Assembly (NCBI RefSeq): GCF_001434405.1
Contig: NZ_AZFT01000030.1
Location: forward strand, 17,606-81,605
Source of the DNA: Ligilactobacillus apodemi DSM 16634 = JCM 16172
GTDB taxonomy: Bacteria > Bacillota > Bacilli > Lactobacillales > Lactobacillaceae
Direction of reading: 5' to 3'
DNA: 64,000 nt
The notes under the pieces are model-generated. The model did no database searches and was not told the origin of the DNA. It saw only the letters and a list, made by a program, of their open reading frames with translations. This document shows positions 9,007 to 18,255 of this stretch, in pieces. Both the position numbers and the translations under genes were made by a program. Positions within the stretch are counted from its first letter, which is position 1, and each line of letters opens with the position of its first letter.

Positions 9007-9020
9007 CTTAAACGCTTTCA
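9007..9020. promoter_or_regulatory. Second cre-like box (weak)
   Basis: This 14-mer ends in ACGCTTTCA and has a perfect right half but a poor left half (about 11 of 14). It lies 57 bp before the relic's ATG. Confidence 0.3.
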
Positions 9021-9077
9021 AAAAAATAAATTTTGCAAATTTTATGTTACACCAAAAAAGGAAGGAATTATCTAACC

Positions 9078-10859
9078 ATGGCTAATAAGGAAAACAATCC
9101 ACCAAAAGTTTACCGCTATGCGATCCGCAAGACTAGCTTAGGGGGCGGTTCGTGGTCATTGGTGTTTTATTAACGTACTCATTTTTGCAGCCTCATCAAG
9201 TCAAAGTCGATCAAGCAACTTCACGCAATCTTTATGCCGGAAAAGTCTTAGCAATCGTTCAAATGACGGGCGAAACTGGTGAAGTCTCGGTTACTGCTAG
9301 TGCAGAAAACTTAACTTCAGCAACCGTAACTTTCCCAGTCACAGGAACAGACGAGAACCAACCAACGATCTTAACGAGCTATCTTGCAGCTAAAAATATC
9401 TATCTGCTAAAAGATGGTAGCTTACGCCTACCTAAAAAAGTTACCGTGCGTTACAGTGATCAAACGACTGCCACTTTACCACTTAAATTTGACACCGATG
9501 CGATCATTAACGCCCTTGCAACCGGAGAATCATTTGTTGCGCAAGGTGAACTAGGCGATACTGGGTTGAAAATCGATTTTCAAGTTTCGGTCATTGATCA
9601 GATCGGGGCACTCAAAAATATCAGTTTAGCTACTGAAGTTGGACAAACGCCTAATTTACCGGCAACGATTCAAGCTTACCAAAATGATGGGACCTTGCTT
9701 GCGGCTCAATTCCCTGTTACTTGGCAATTGCCCGCACCGGAAGTCTTTAACCAAGTAGGCAACGTTAAAATTGAAGGGATCGCTGATGTTTTAGGTGAAA
9801 AATTACCAGTTACGGCCATGGTTCGAATCGCTAAAAAAACGGTGACTTTAGGGCCAAACGTCGCTCCAGTCGCGGTCCATAGATAGTGGATCTTTGACAT
9901 ATCATTTATCCGAAAATACGCAAGATAACTTCTTAACGATCGTCTCAAATGCTTCGGCACAAAAGCCACTTACCGTCTATGCTAGAGTTGCACAAGATGC
10001 GACGACGCATGATCAAAATGTCGCTTCAGAATGGATCCAACTTGGAACGTTGACCGAAGGCTTTAGCAGACTGGAAACGCCTTATACGGCAAAACATTTG
10101 CTTGACGTGAAATTAACTTGGGAAAAACCAGGGATGGAAGTCTTCGAATTGGCGACCTACTACCGCCCACGGACACTTGAGACTACCTACCAAGAGCTAC
10201 CGTTTGAAACAGTTACACAAAACGATCCAACCTTAGCCGTTGGTACCACCCAAGTCATCCAAGTAGGTAAAGTTGGTCAAAAAGCAATCACGACCTTAGT
10301 TACAGTCTTTGATGACCAAGAACGACGCCAAGTTATTGCCGAAGAAACCGTGGCAGAACCACTCAACGAGATCATTGCAATTGGAACAAAACAGCCAGAA
10401 GTAACTCCAAGCGAGCCAGATACTCCGGTTGTTCCTGACACTCCTGTCGTGCCGGATACTCCTGTCGTGCCTGACACACCTACTGTTCCTGATACTTCTC
10501 CTGTACCTGACACAACAGATCAACAAGCTCCGACGAATAATTTGGGCAACTCAAATGATACAGCTGAAGATAACAATGCTGATACATCCAAAACAGATAC
10601 TCAGGTGGATGATAAACAAAACAGCGCTGACATTCAGCCAAACAAGCAGCAAGAACCAGCCCAAACAACTAATCTGTCTCAACAAGTAACACCAACACCT
10701 GATACAGTTCAGGCAACAAAATTACCACAAACAACACAAACTAAAGCAACTGCTGACTTACCAGCAACCGGTGAGAAGTCGCATAACTTCTTATTTGTAG
10801 GCTTAGCAGCTATCTTCTCTGCTTTAGGTGCATTCTTACCTAAGCGTAAAAAATCTTAG
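9078..10859 (+). pseudogene. Decayed LPXTG-anchored GH2 beta-galactosidase-like surface protein
   Basis: The ATG at 9078 follows AAAGGAAGGAA and opens a YSIRK-type signal (YAIRKTSLG), but a one-base loss near 9150 shifts the frame to that of 9152-9886. A compensating one-base gain near 9885 shifts it again to that of 9894-10859. The order is: signal, a segment like the last GH2 domain (LYAGKVLAIVQ, GEVSVTASAENL), two Ig-like Big_4-type domains, an F5/8-like segment, tandem PDTPVV repeats, a Gln/Thr-rich linker, then LPATG, a hydrophobic stretch and a KRKKS tail. The catalytic domains are absent, so a large internal deletion preceded or accompanied the frameshifts. Domain assignments are from sequence memory. 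Confidence 0.8.
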
Positions 10860-10869
10860 GTCATAAAAT

Positions 10870-10911
10870 GCTTTGGCTCGCTAGCAGCTTGCTAGGTCCA
10901 AAGCTTTTTTT
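10870..10911 (+). terminator. Terminator after surface-protein pseudogene
   Basis: GCTTTGG pairs with CCAAAGC around an inner CTAGCA/TGCTAG stem and is followed by seven T residues. Confidence 0.88.
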
Positions 10912-10988
10912 GTGCTCAAAATCTTGTTTGAAATTACCTTTCTTTAGTAAAATCAACAGTAGTAAGAACCAAAAAAAGGAGGATTTAT

Positions 10989-11177
10989 ATGATGGAAAAA
11001 TTTGTTGAACATGGTTACCTTGAAATTCTAGGGATCCCCCTTGCGCTTTTTTTGTACTGGTATTTGCCCAATGATAGCTGGTGGCAACTTTTAACTAATA
11101 GCGTCATCATTATTTTTGTCTGTTTTGGATTTTATTATTTATTGGATACGTATTTTAAATTTAAGGCTAAAAAATAA
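10989..11177 (+). CDS. Small membrane protein, unknown
   Basis: This 62-residue protein has two hydrophobic segments (about 11-25 and 33-52) separated by a short loop and ends in a basic tail, KFKAKK. A strong AAAGGAGG lies 6-9 bp before two consecutive ATG codons at 10989 and 10992. It is monocistronic with its own terminator. I do not recognise the family; the good ribosome binding site and codon use support a real gene. Confidence 0.7.
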   Translation: MMEKFVEHGYLEILGIPLALFLYWYLPNDSWWQLLTNSVIIIFVCFGFYYLLDTYFKFKAKK

Positions 11178-11191
11178 CATTTACCTAACTA

Positions 11192-11225
11192 AAAAGACGA
11201 GCTTGCGCAAAGTTCGTCTTTTATT
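11192..11225 (+). terminator. Terminator after small membrane protein
   Basis: AAAAGACGA and TCGTCTTTT flank a 13-nt loop. Confidence 0.8.
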
Positions 11226-11323
11226 TGTCTTAAAAGTTATCCACAAACGCTGTCTCGGCTAAATTTTTATCCACAGAACCAACGTCTGGGGATAATTTTT
11301 ATGTAATCACAACACTTCCTCGC

Positions 11324-12467
11324 TCAATCACACTGCTTGCCTTGTTTGGCCAACTTGATACTTGCCAGCAAAACGACCAAACTTGCTGCTAAAAAAATCG
11401 TGCCGGCAGGAAGATATTTAAACAAAAAGCCAAATAATCCTAAGCCCACTGGTGAGGCAATGCTAGTGAGTGCATCTGCCGTCGCATTGATCCGCCCTTG
11501 ACGCTTCAAAGCTACCTTGGTGCGCATGTGCAACATATACGGGGTGTTAGCTAAACAGATCGCATTGCCTAAAAGACACAGCCCGATCGCAAAGACTACA
11601 CTGATCCACAAACGCTGCTCTCCCAAACAAGCTAACGCTAACAGCGACAATACTAGCGTGATCAAAAAGCCAACTTTAGCCGTATAGCTTCGTGTATCAC
11701 CGGTGACGCTAAAAACTCCCATTAATGCGCTACCACTGATCATCCCTAAAGCTAAACTCGCCTCAATCCAGCCATAGACTTGGGTGCTTAGGTGTTGTTG
11801 CTGTAACAAAACAACTGGTTCACCAATGATCACTGCCGATAATGCTAAATTTGCTAGCACACCAAGTGAAAGTAGCGCTACTAAAATCTTATCTTGCCCA
11901 ATATATTCCAAGCCACGGCGAAACCCGTGCCAATCTTTTTCATCGTTGCTGGGTACAAAAGTTTCACCAAAGGCAGTAAAACTCAATTTAGCTAATAGTA
12001 AAATTACGAACGCTTCTACTAGCATTGCTTGTTGTAAGGTCAACACTGGAAATAAGATCCCGCCTAAGATCGGTGCAACTAACATCATCAACGCTGCCAC
12101 CAGTTGTTCGCCTGCGATCAACCGCTGATGGTCAGTTTGAGCTACCAAATTAACTGTCGCAGCTTTATAAGCAACCTTTTGAAAATTATCACATAGCGTC
12201 AAACAAAAGACTAAGCTACCCGCCAACACTACTTGAAGTAATGGTGCTTTAACTAAGCTAAAGGCGCCATACATGACCAAGACCACTAAGATACTTGCAC
12301 TTTGCGCCCACAAGACGACACGTTTGCGTGCAGTTCGATCCACGATCGTCCCAACAAACGGGCTACTTACTAGTAGCGCCACGGGACTAAGCAACAAAAT
12401 CACTGAAAAAGCTAGACTTGAGCCAGTTACTCGCAAAATATAGTTGTAATTTTGATTTCCTCACCAT
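11324..12467 (-). pseudogene. MFS drug-efflux-type transporter, 5' end damaged
   Basis: The long frame encodes 370 residues of a major facilitator resembling MefA/enterobactin-exporter-type permeases (FVGTIVDRTARKR after the second helix). It has no start codon with a ribosome binding site and enters directly at ILRVTGSSLAF, the end of helix 1 in full-length relatives. A good start (GGGGAAA, then ATG at 12467) opens another frame reading MVRKSKLQLYFASN, which looks like the proper N-terminus of such a transporter and stops soon after. The simplest reading is a deletion of about one helix with a frameshift. Expression of the truncated form from TTG 12436 cannot be excluded. Confidence 0.65.
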
Positions 12468-12576
12468 ATTAAATTTCCCCTTTTTAATTTTGTGATACCC
12501 GATCATACTGCCAACATTAGTGCTTGTCAATTGTTTTCGCTCTTACATCATTCTTTTAAAATTAATGCTTTTATGT

Positions 12577-12607
12577 AAAAAAATAAGCCACCTCAAATTG
12601 AGGCAGC
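12577..12607 (-). terminator. helD terminator
   Basis: On the minus strand CCTCAA/TTGAGG within a GC-flanked stem is followed by TTATTTTTT. Confidence 0.8.
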
Positions 12608-12613
12608 TTCGGG

Positions 12614-14908
12614 TTAACGTTTGATCAACGTATATAAATTTTTATCCACAGTATCAAAGAGTGGGGATAACTCTTTTGCCGCTAAAATGTCAAGTTGGTG
12701 CATTGCCCGCGAACAAATCGTGTAAACTAGTTGGCGTTCACTTTCATCATGGTAATTTTGCTTGTTAGCATTCCACATAATCACTGCATCAAATTCTAGC
12801 CCCTTAGCTAAGTATGACGGCACGATCAACGTTCCTGGGACGAGACGTTGATTTTCGGTGCGGATCAAAGTCGTGGCTACACCTTTTTTTTGCAATTGTT
12901 CAAATAAAGCTTCACATTCAGCTAAACTCTTGCCAATGATTGCTGTGGTCTTTTTAGCTTTATCATTTTTGGCTAAGATTTCAACAACATCATCGACTAA
13001 AGCTGCTTGATCTTGATCCACGATCACCGTTGGCTTAGCGCCGTTACGGGCAAAAGCTGTCACTTTTTCACCGTTGACCAAAACTTCTTTTGTAAAGTCC
13101 GTGATTTGTTGGGTCGAACGATAAGAAGTCGTTAATTGGACAACTTTTGTTTTTTCTTTAGGAAACATCGTACTTAATTCGTTTAGCAACGTATGACTGT
13201 TTTCTTTGGTAAAGATCGCTTGGTTTAAATCACCGAGCATTGTAAATTTAGCACGCGGAAATTCCGTCTTTAAATATGCCAATTGATAGGCAGTATAATC
13301 TTGGATCTCATCGATAAAGACTTGCTTGATCTCGCGGTCGCCTTTTTTGCCAGTGATGCGGTCATACAAGTACAAATATGGCGTCACGTCGGTCAACGAT
13401 AAGCGCCTTTCTTTTAAGAGCTTGATCGTTTGGTCGATCCCTTGTTCCCATTCTTCTTTAGTGAGATCAAATTCACTTAAATCAAGCAATTCGGGCACAC
13501 TGCGCAAAAAGTGCACATATTGAGCATTGATGTTTAAGAAACGATTGCGTAAGATCGCCGTTTGGATCTTTTTATAGTCTTGCATAACATATTGGCGCGC
13601 TAAGAAATTCAATTCCTTATCGCCATTTTCAAAGTTACGTGGCTCATCCCCGTAAAGCGCATTTAGCTGTTGTTGTGACAAACCTTGGACCGCTTTTTGA
13701 ACTTCATCGGTTTTAGCAGCTTGACCAACTTTAGAATTCAAGCGCTTGATCAAAGCTTCTTTCGTGGCAAATAGCCGGTTGCCTAAATGATAGTTTTCGT
13801 TAAAGCTATAGTAAATATCTCTGATCGCTTTTTTGGAGAAGAACACTTCGCCATCATGCATGATGTTTTTAAAACGCATGCCTTTTTTCTCAAGATAGTT
13901 ACTATAAGCGGTCGTTGCCTTAAAGAACTTCAAGCTATCTTTTAATGCCTTGATCTTTTTATTGATCCCACTATTTTCTTCTTCAAAACGTTCCTGTAAA
14001 GTTTCCACTCGTAATTTTGGTAAACGCCGATTCGTGAATTGTGGGTAAGTCATTTGGACCATGTTTTGTTCGCCTAATTCAGGCAACACTTGATCGATAT
14101 AGTCGTTAAACAATTGGTTAGGTGAAAATAAAACTACTTGTCCCGAATTCAATTTACCACGGTAACGATATAGTAAAAAGGCAACCCGTTGTAACACCGC
14201 CGAAGTTTTCCCCGAACCAGCTGCACCTTGGACAAAGAGCAATTCTGAATCAGTGTCACGAATGATCTTATTTTGTTCTTTTTGAATCGTGGTCACGATA
14301 CTTTTCATCTTCGTATCGGAACCTTCATCCAAAACTTCTAGGAGCATTTGATCGCCCACCGTTTCATCGGTATCAAACAAAGTCACGATCTGACCGTCTT
14401 CGACCATGAATTGGCGCTTTAATTCCAACTCAACTTCGCGTTCACCGACAGGAGTGTTGTATTTGACCTTACCTAAACCACCATCGTAGTAAACGCTAGA
14501 GATCGGGGCACGCCAGTCATAAACTAAGAATTTATCTTTTTCATCGGAAAATGAAGCTAGTCCAATGTAGATCTTTTCTTGTTTTTCGCCTTGTTCTTTA
14601 ATGTCGACCCTGGCAAAATATGGCTTTTTCTCCATTTTTTCTAACACGTCTAAGCGCTTAGCAGCTTGCGTGCGGTTGTTTTCTCGTTCCGCCAATTGTT
14701 GTTGTTGTTGGCGCACCGTCAAGGCTGTTTCCATCATTCCTGAGTAAGTCCCGGTCTTGATGCGGAGATTGTTTTTGAAATCATCTTGGATCGCTTTAGT
14801 ATCACTCTTTGCTGTCGCAATATTTTTTTGGGCTTTTTTTTCGGCTTGTTTGATCTGTGATACCACGTGATCCATGCGTTTTTGTTCTGTTTGTTTGATG
14901 CTTTCCAT
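12614..14908 (-). CDS. helD: HelD-type RNA polymerase recycling helicase (UvrD-like superfamily 1)
   Basis: This 764-residue superfamily 1 ATPase has an N-terminal coiled coil (residues about 1-75, rich in Lys, Gln and Glu), Walker A in GAAGSGKTSAVLQR, Walker B-type DEIQDYT, and motif IV-VI regions (TTSYRST, a C-terminal QLVYTICSRAMHQ). HelD in Gram-positives pries RNA polymerase off nucleic acids and recycles stalled complexes. ATG at 14908 is chosen over an upstream start at 14956 because GGAGGAAAA immediately precedes it. It is monocistronic and faces a divergently transcribed antiporter. Confidence 0.9.
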   Translation of the reverse strand: MESIKQTEQKRMDHVVSQIKQAEKKAQKNIATAKSDTKAIQDDFKNNLRIKTGTYSGMMETALTVRQQQQQLAERENNRTQAAKRLDVLEKMEKKPYFARVDIKEQGEKQEKIYIGLASFSDEKDKFLVYDWRAPISSVYYDGGLGKVKYNTPVGEREVELELKRQFMVEDGQIVTLFDTDETVGDQMLLEVLDEGSDTKMKSIVTTIQKEQNKIIRDTDSELLFVQGAAGSGKTSAVLQRVAFLLYRYRGKLNSGQVVLFSPNQLFNDYIDQVLPELGEQNMVQMTYPQFTNRRLPKLRVETLQERFEEENSGINKKIKALKDSLKFFKATTAYSNYLEKKGMRFKNIMHDGEVFFSKKAIRDIYYSFNENYHLGNRLFATKEALIKRLNSKVGQAAKTDEVQKAVQGLSQQQLNALYGDEPRNFENGDKELNFLARQYVMQDYKKIQTAILRNRFLNINAQYVHFLRSVPELLDLSEFDLTKEEWEQGIDQTIKLLKERRLSLTDVTPYLYLYDRITGKKGDREIKQVFIDEIQDYTAYQLAYLKTEFPRAKFTMLGDLNQAIFTKENSHTLLNELSTMFPKEKTKVVQLTTSYRSTQQITDFTKEVLVNGEKVTAFARNGAKPTVIVDQDQAALVDDVVEILAKNDKAKKTTAIIGKSLAECEALFEQLQKKGVATTLIRTENQRLVPGTLIVPSYLAKGLEFDAVIMWNANKQNYHDESERQLVYTICSRAMHQLDILAAKELSPLFDTVDKNLYTLIKR

Positions 14909-15035
14909 CTTTTTTCCTCCGCTCACATGAATTTTCGGTATTCTATTGTAGCACAATTTTTTTACTTCTCACAAACTATACGAACTTTAGTTTCTTGTGT
15001 ATAATAGACTGCAATATTTCACAAGGAGTGGTTAA

Positions 15036-16901
15036 ATGACAATTCCTATTTTGATCGTCACTTTTTTCGCGTTTCTAACGCCGATGGTCTTGACCCGCTT
15101 TAAGATCGGTCTGTTACCTACAGCGGTCGCCGAAGTTTTGATCGGGATCATTATTGGAAAAAGTGGCTTTGGTCTCGTTCAAACCGGCGGGACTCTTTCG
15201 TTTCTTTCAAACTATGGTGTGATCTTTTTACTTTTCTTAAGTGGGATGGAGATCGATTTCTCCTTATTCAAGAAAAATAATGGTCCGCTCACACCTTTAG
15301 CCCGTAAAAAGGCCGCCAATGCGTCGTCAACTTCCCCTGTTCAAGTGGCCGTCACAGCCTATGGTGGAAGTTTATTGATGGCACTATTGTTGGCATTTTT
15401 ATTTAAGTATCTCGGGCTTTTTAGCAATATCGCCCTCGCAACGATCTTGTTTTCGACCATTGCATTAGGGGTCGTAATTGCTGTTTTAAAGGAAAATGAG
15501 CTGTTAAATAAGCCTTTAGGGCAAACCTTACTTTTGATCGCTGTTTTAGGTGAAGTGGTACCATTACTTTGCTTAACAGTCTACAGTTCATTTGTTTCTG
15601 GCAAAGGTGAAAGTTCTTGGCTCGTCTTTTTGATCTTTATTGCTGGTGCCATCATCTTTCGGCGGTTCCGCAGTTTCTTTACTTCGCTTGATCAGATCAA
15701 TAAATCAACGACCCAAGTTGATATTCGCTTATCACTTTTGATCATCACCGCTTTGGTTGTCTTAGCTGAAACGGTTGGCGCTGAAGATATTTTAGGTGCC
15801 TTTGTTGCCGGGATCGTGATCAAATTATTACAACCAGCGCAAGGTACGAAAGAAAAATTAGATGCCTTAGGTTATGGGGTCTTTATTCCCTTTTTCTTCA
15901 TCATGACTGGTGCTAAGATCGATATTCCATCTCTTCTTGGTTCGCCTAAGACCTTGTTGTTGATCCCATTGTTCTTTATTGCTTATGTTTTAGCAAAAGT
16001 TCCCACTTACTTTGGTTTACGCCAACGTTTCAAGCGCATCAATGCCTTAGCAGGCGCTATGCTTTCACAAACTACGATCACCTTAGTTTTGGCAACCTTG
16101 ACCGTTGCGCAAAATTTAAATGTGGTCACAAACGAACAATCCGGTGCCTTTATTTTGGCCGCCGTTTTAAGCTGTATTCTCGGGCCATTAGCCTTTAATA
16201 AGCTAAACAAACCTGAACCAGAAGATCTACAAAAGAGCACGATCCACTTTATTGGTACTAACTTAGTTACGATCAATACTGCCGAACAATTAGACGACGA
16301 TTGGTATGATATTCAAATGTATACCGACTGGGAGAAAAACTATCAGACCTTTAATTACCGCTCCAATATTCATCTGTTAGATAATTTAGATCCTAAATAT
16401 TTGATCGAGCACCAAATTTTTGACACCGATATTTTAGTTCTAGGTCATTCCCAAGTTGAAGTTAATTATGAATTAGCATTGGCGGCTAAAAAATATGGGG
16501 TCGAACGCGTGATCACGCGGATCCAAAACAGTGATCCTTCCAGCATGTCGGAAATGGATAAAAAATTATCCGATGCTGGGGTCGAATTTTTCACTTCCTT
16601 TGCCACGACGGTCGGCATGATGCGGGCGATCATCGAATCACCATCAACCTTAGATCTGATCACTGGCGATTCTCGTCTTTACGAAGTTGTTGTGCTCAAT
16701 TCTAAATTTGCTGGCCTTGAATTACGGAAGTTACCGTTCATTAAAGAGATCACCGTTAGTCGGATCTTTAGACATCATAAGGCGATTCCGGTTAACGGAA
16801 ATACGCAGATCCAATTAGGCGATCACATTCTATTTTCAGCTAATAAAGACATTGTCAGTGACATTCGTCAAAAAATCAGTAAGTTAAACGAATATAGGTA
16901 A
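15036..16901 (+). CDS. CPA2-family monovalent cation/proton antiporter with TrkA domains
   Basis: The first 390 residues form 11-13 membrane helices of the KefB/Na+-H+ exchanger type (FLLFLSGMEIDFSLF, VGAEDILGAFVAG). The C-terminus holds a TrkA-N-like segment (DTDILVLGHSQVEVNYELALAAKKYG) and a TrkA-C/RCK_C domain (TVSRIFRHHKAIPVNGNTQIQLGDHILF). Such proteins exchange K+ or Na+ for protons for pH and osmotic homeostasis, gated by a nucleotide. The nucleotide-binding Rossmann core looks degenerate. CAAGGAGTGG precedes the ATG. It is divergent from helD and sits alone. Confidence 0.88.
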   Translation: MTIPILIVTFFAFLTPMVLTRFKIGLLPTAVAEVLIGIIIGKSGFGLVQTGGTLSFLSNYGVIFLLFLSGMEIDFSLFKKNNGPLTPLARKKAANASSTSPVQVAVTAYGGSLLMALLLAFLFKYLGLFSNIALATILFSTIALGVVIAVLKENELLNKPLGQTLLLIAVLGEVVPLLCLTVYSSFVSGKGESSWLVFLIFIAGAIIFRRFRSFFTSLDQINKSTTQVDIRLSLLIITALVVLAETVGAEDILGAFVAGIVIKLLQPAQGTKEKLDALGYGVFIPFFFIMTGAKIDIPSLLGSPKTLLLIPLFFIAYVLAKVPTYFGLRQRFKRINALAGAMLSQTTITLVLATLTVAQNLNVVTNEQSGAFILAAVLSCILGPLAFNKLNKPEPEDLQKSTIHFIGTNLVTINTAEQLDDDWYDIQMYTDWEKNYQTFNYRSNIHLLDNLDPKYLIEHQIFDTDILVLGHSQVEVNYELALAAKKYGVERVITRIQNSDPSSMSEMDKKLSDAGVEFFTSFATTVGMMRAIIESPSTLDLITGDSRLYEVVVLNSKFAGLELRKLPFIKEITVSRIFRHHKAIPVNGNTQIQLGDHILFSANKDIVSDIRQKISKLNEYR

Positions 16902-17252
16902 TTGCCACACTAAAACTTCATTCACGAAATTTTATAAGTCAAAAAACTTTGCGAATTGACCGTTCACAGGTACAATTAAATCAGGAACCAACTGACAGAG
17001 TTTTAAAATAAGACTTAATCTGGTATTAGATGAGATGATTTTGCATGTTCTAAGTAGCTTTATCCCCTTTACCCCTAAAAATAAAGTTATGCTTGAACAT
17101 TGGTCAATATTCCCCCTAATTATTTCCATCGATAACGACCGGTTCGTTTTATTTTTTAACTCACTTCATAACACAAAGCGCTCTGCTGATCACCAGCAGA
17201 GCGCTTTCATGTTATAATCAGAAGTGATAAAAAGTTTTTAGGGGGCTTTCTT
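16902..17252. other. Non-coding interval, 350 bp
   Basis: No convincing gene is visible. Short frames on both strands lack ribosome binding sites. The only structured element is a 14-bp inverted repeat near the right end, described separately. Confidence 0.6.
17175..17218 (+). promoter_or_regulatory. Inverted repeat next to the -10 box of the phosphatase gene
   Basis: AAAGCGCTCTGCTG and its exact complement (17193-17206) flank a 4-nt loop. A -10 box TATAAT follows at 17213-17218, so the repeat occupies the -35 region. Only three T residues follow, so it is a poor terminator; an operator or an upstream terminator remnant are both possible. Confidence 0.45.
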
Positions 17253-17924
17253 ATGGCATACTCGATCTACCTTGTCCGCCACGGACAAACTTATCTCAAC
17301 CGTTACAATAAGATCCAAGGTTGGTGTGATTCACCTTTGACACCTAAAGGCATTGAAGACGGGCATGAAGCAGGCAAAAGACTTGCGCATTTAAATTTTG
17401 CCCACGCCTTTCACAGTGACACAACGCGCGCTACTCGCACCTGTAAGTATATTTTAGACGAAAATGTGGCTAGTTCGGCTGACTTAACACCCCAAGCCTT
17501 ACCAAGTTTTCGCGAACAAAACTTTGGCTATTTTGAAGGCAGTGACACCAGTCAAGCTTGGCTGATGATCGGCGCTGACCATGGATGTCGCACCTTTAAT
17601 GACATCATCACCAAATATTCGATCGAACAAGCACGTGACTTTACTAAAGTAGCTGACCCGTTCCATGACGCTGAAAACAACGAAGAATATTGGCAGCGGC
17701 TCAACCAAGGTTTTGCTTACTTAGACCAGATTGCTAACGATGGCGACAAGATCTTGCTTGTTGCCCATGCAACTTTGATCAGAAGCATCACCCATCACTT
17801 TGCCCCTGAGATCGATATTACGGTCAGTCCTAAAAATGGCTCAGCGACCCGCCTTGATGTTGACAACAACGGCAAGATCACCGTGGCTTACTTTAATCGT
17901 TACCAAGATAATGCTGAATATTAA
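17253..17924 (+). CDS. Histidine phosphatase family protein (phosphoglycerate mutase-like)
   Basis: This 223-residue protein has the RHG signature with the phosphorylated His in LVRHGQT at residues 7-13, the conserved Glu region (REQNFGYFEG) and the second His in LLVAHATLIRS. Large insertions relative to metabolic GpmA and the lack of its full signature point to a broad-specificity phosphatase such as GpmB/PhoE types rather than glycolytic mutase. TTAGGGGG precedes the ATG. It stands alone between a hairpin-bearing promoter and a strong terminator. Confidence 0.88.
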   Translation: MAYSIYLVRHGQTYLNRYNKIQGWCDSPLTPKGIEDGHEAGKRLAHLNFAHAFHSDTTRATRTCKYILDENVASSADLTPQALPSFREQNFGYFEGSDTSQAWLMIGADHGCRTFNDIITKYSIEQARDFTKVADPFHDAENNEEYWQRLNQGFAYLDQIANDGDKILLVAHATLIRSITHHFAPEIDITVSPKNGSATRLDVDNNGKITVAYFNRYQDNAEY

Positions 17925-17925
17925 C

Positions 17926-17957
17926 CAAAAAAGCAGTCAACTGGGCTGCTTTTTTAA
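17926..17957. terminator. Terminator between phosphatase and ABC-2 permease relic
   Basis: AAAAAAGCAG pairs with CTGCTTTTTT around a short loop; it can act on both strands. Confidence 0.88.
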
Positions 17958-18247
17958 TGCTCGGAAAATTTTAGAGGCATTCTCTTTAGGACTCCGTTTG
18001 TAAGAGCCATCATCCCTAACGTCAAAAAAGCAGCAACTAATAGTAGAACTAATTCAAATTTTCCAAAGGCCACGGTTCTAATTGCTCTTAGTTGGTATGT
18101 CAGGGGATTTATCACCACTAAAAATTTTACTAGCCACGGTAATTTATCCGAAAAAACGTACAATGCTGGCGTCGCAAAAGAAACTGGCGTAAAAACTAGC
18201 GTCATGATGACATCTCTTTTTTCGTAAGTTGAAATTCGTGTACTCAA
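17954..18247 (-). pseudogene. C-terminal fragment of ABC-2-type transporter permease
   Basis: These roughly 95 codons correspond to the last two or three helices of a drug/nodulation-type ABC-2 permease, including EKRDVIMTL, the ALYVFSDKLPW loop and INPLTYQLRAIRTV, ending in KFSEH. The N-terminal two thirds and the ATPase partner are missing. The apparent TTG start has no ribosome binding site and lies only 9 bp beyond the stop of the upstream UvrA-like relic, so both fragments seem to be joined by a deletion. It is unlikely to be functional. Confidence 0.8.
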
Positions 18248-18255
18248 TCTGATAG

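Noticed and set aside
10277..10526. Repetitive minus-strand frames opposite the PDTPVV region
   Set aside because: They are antisense readings of the proline repeat in the surface-protein relic.
16932..17129. A 65-residue minus-strand frame in the gap after the antiporter gene
   Set aside because: No ribosome binding site, no recognisable family and an odd composition. Transposase-remnant identity could not be supported.
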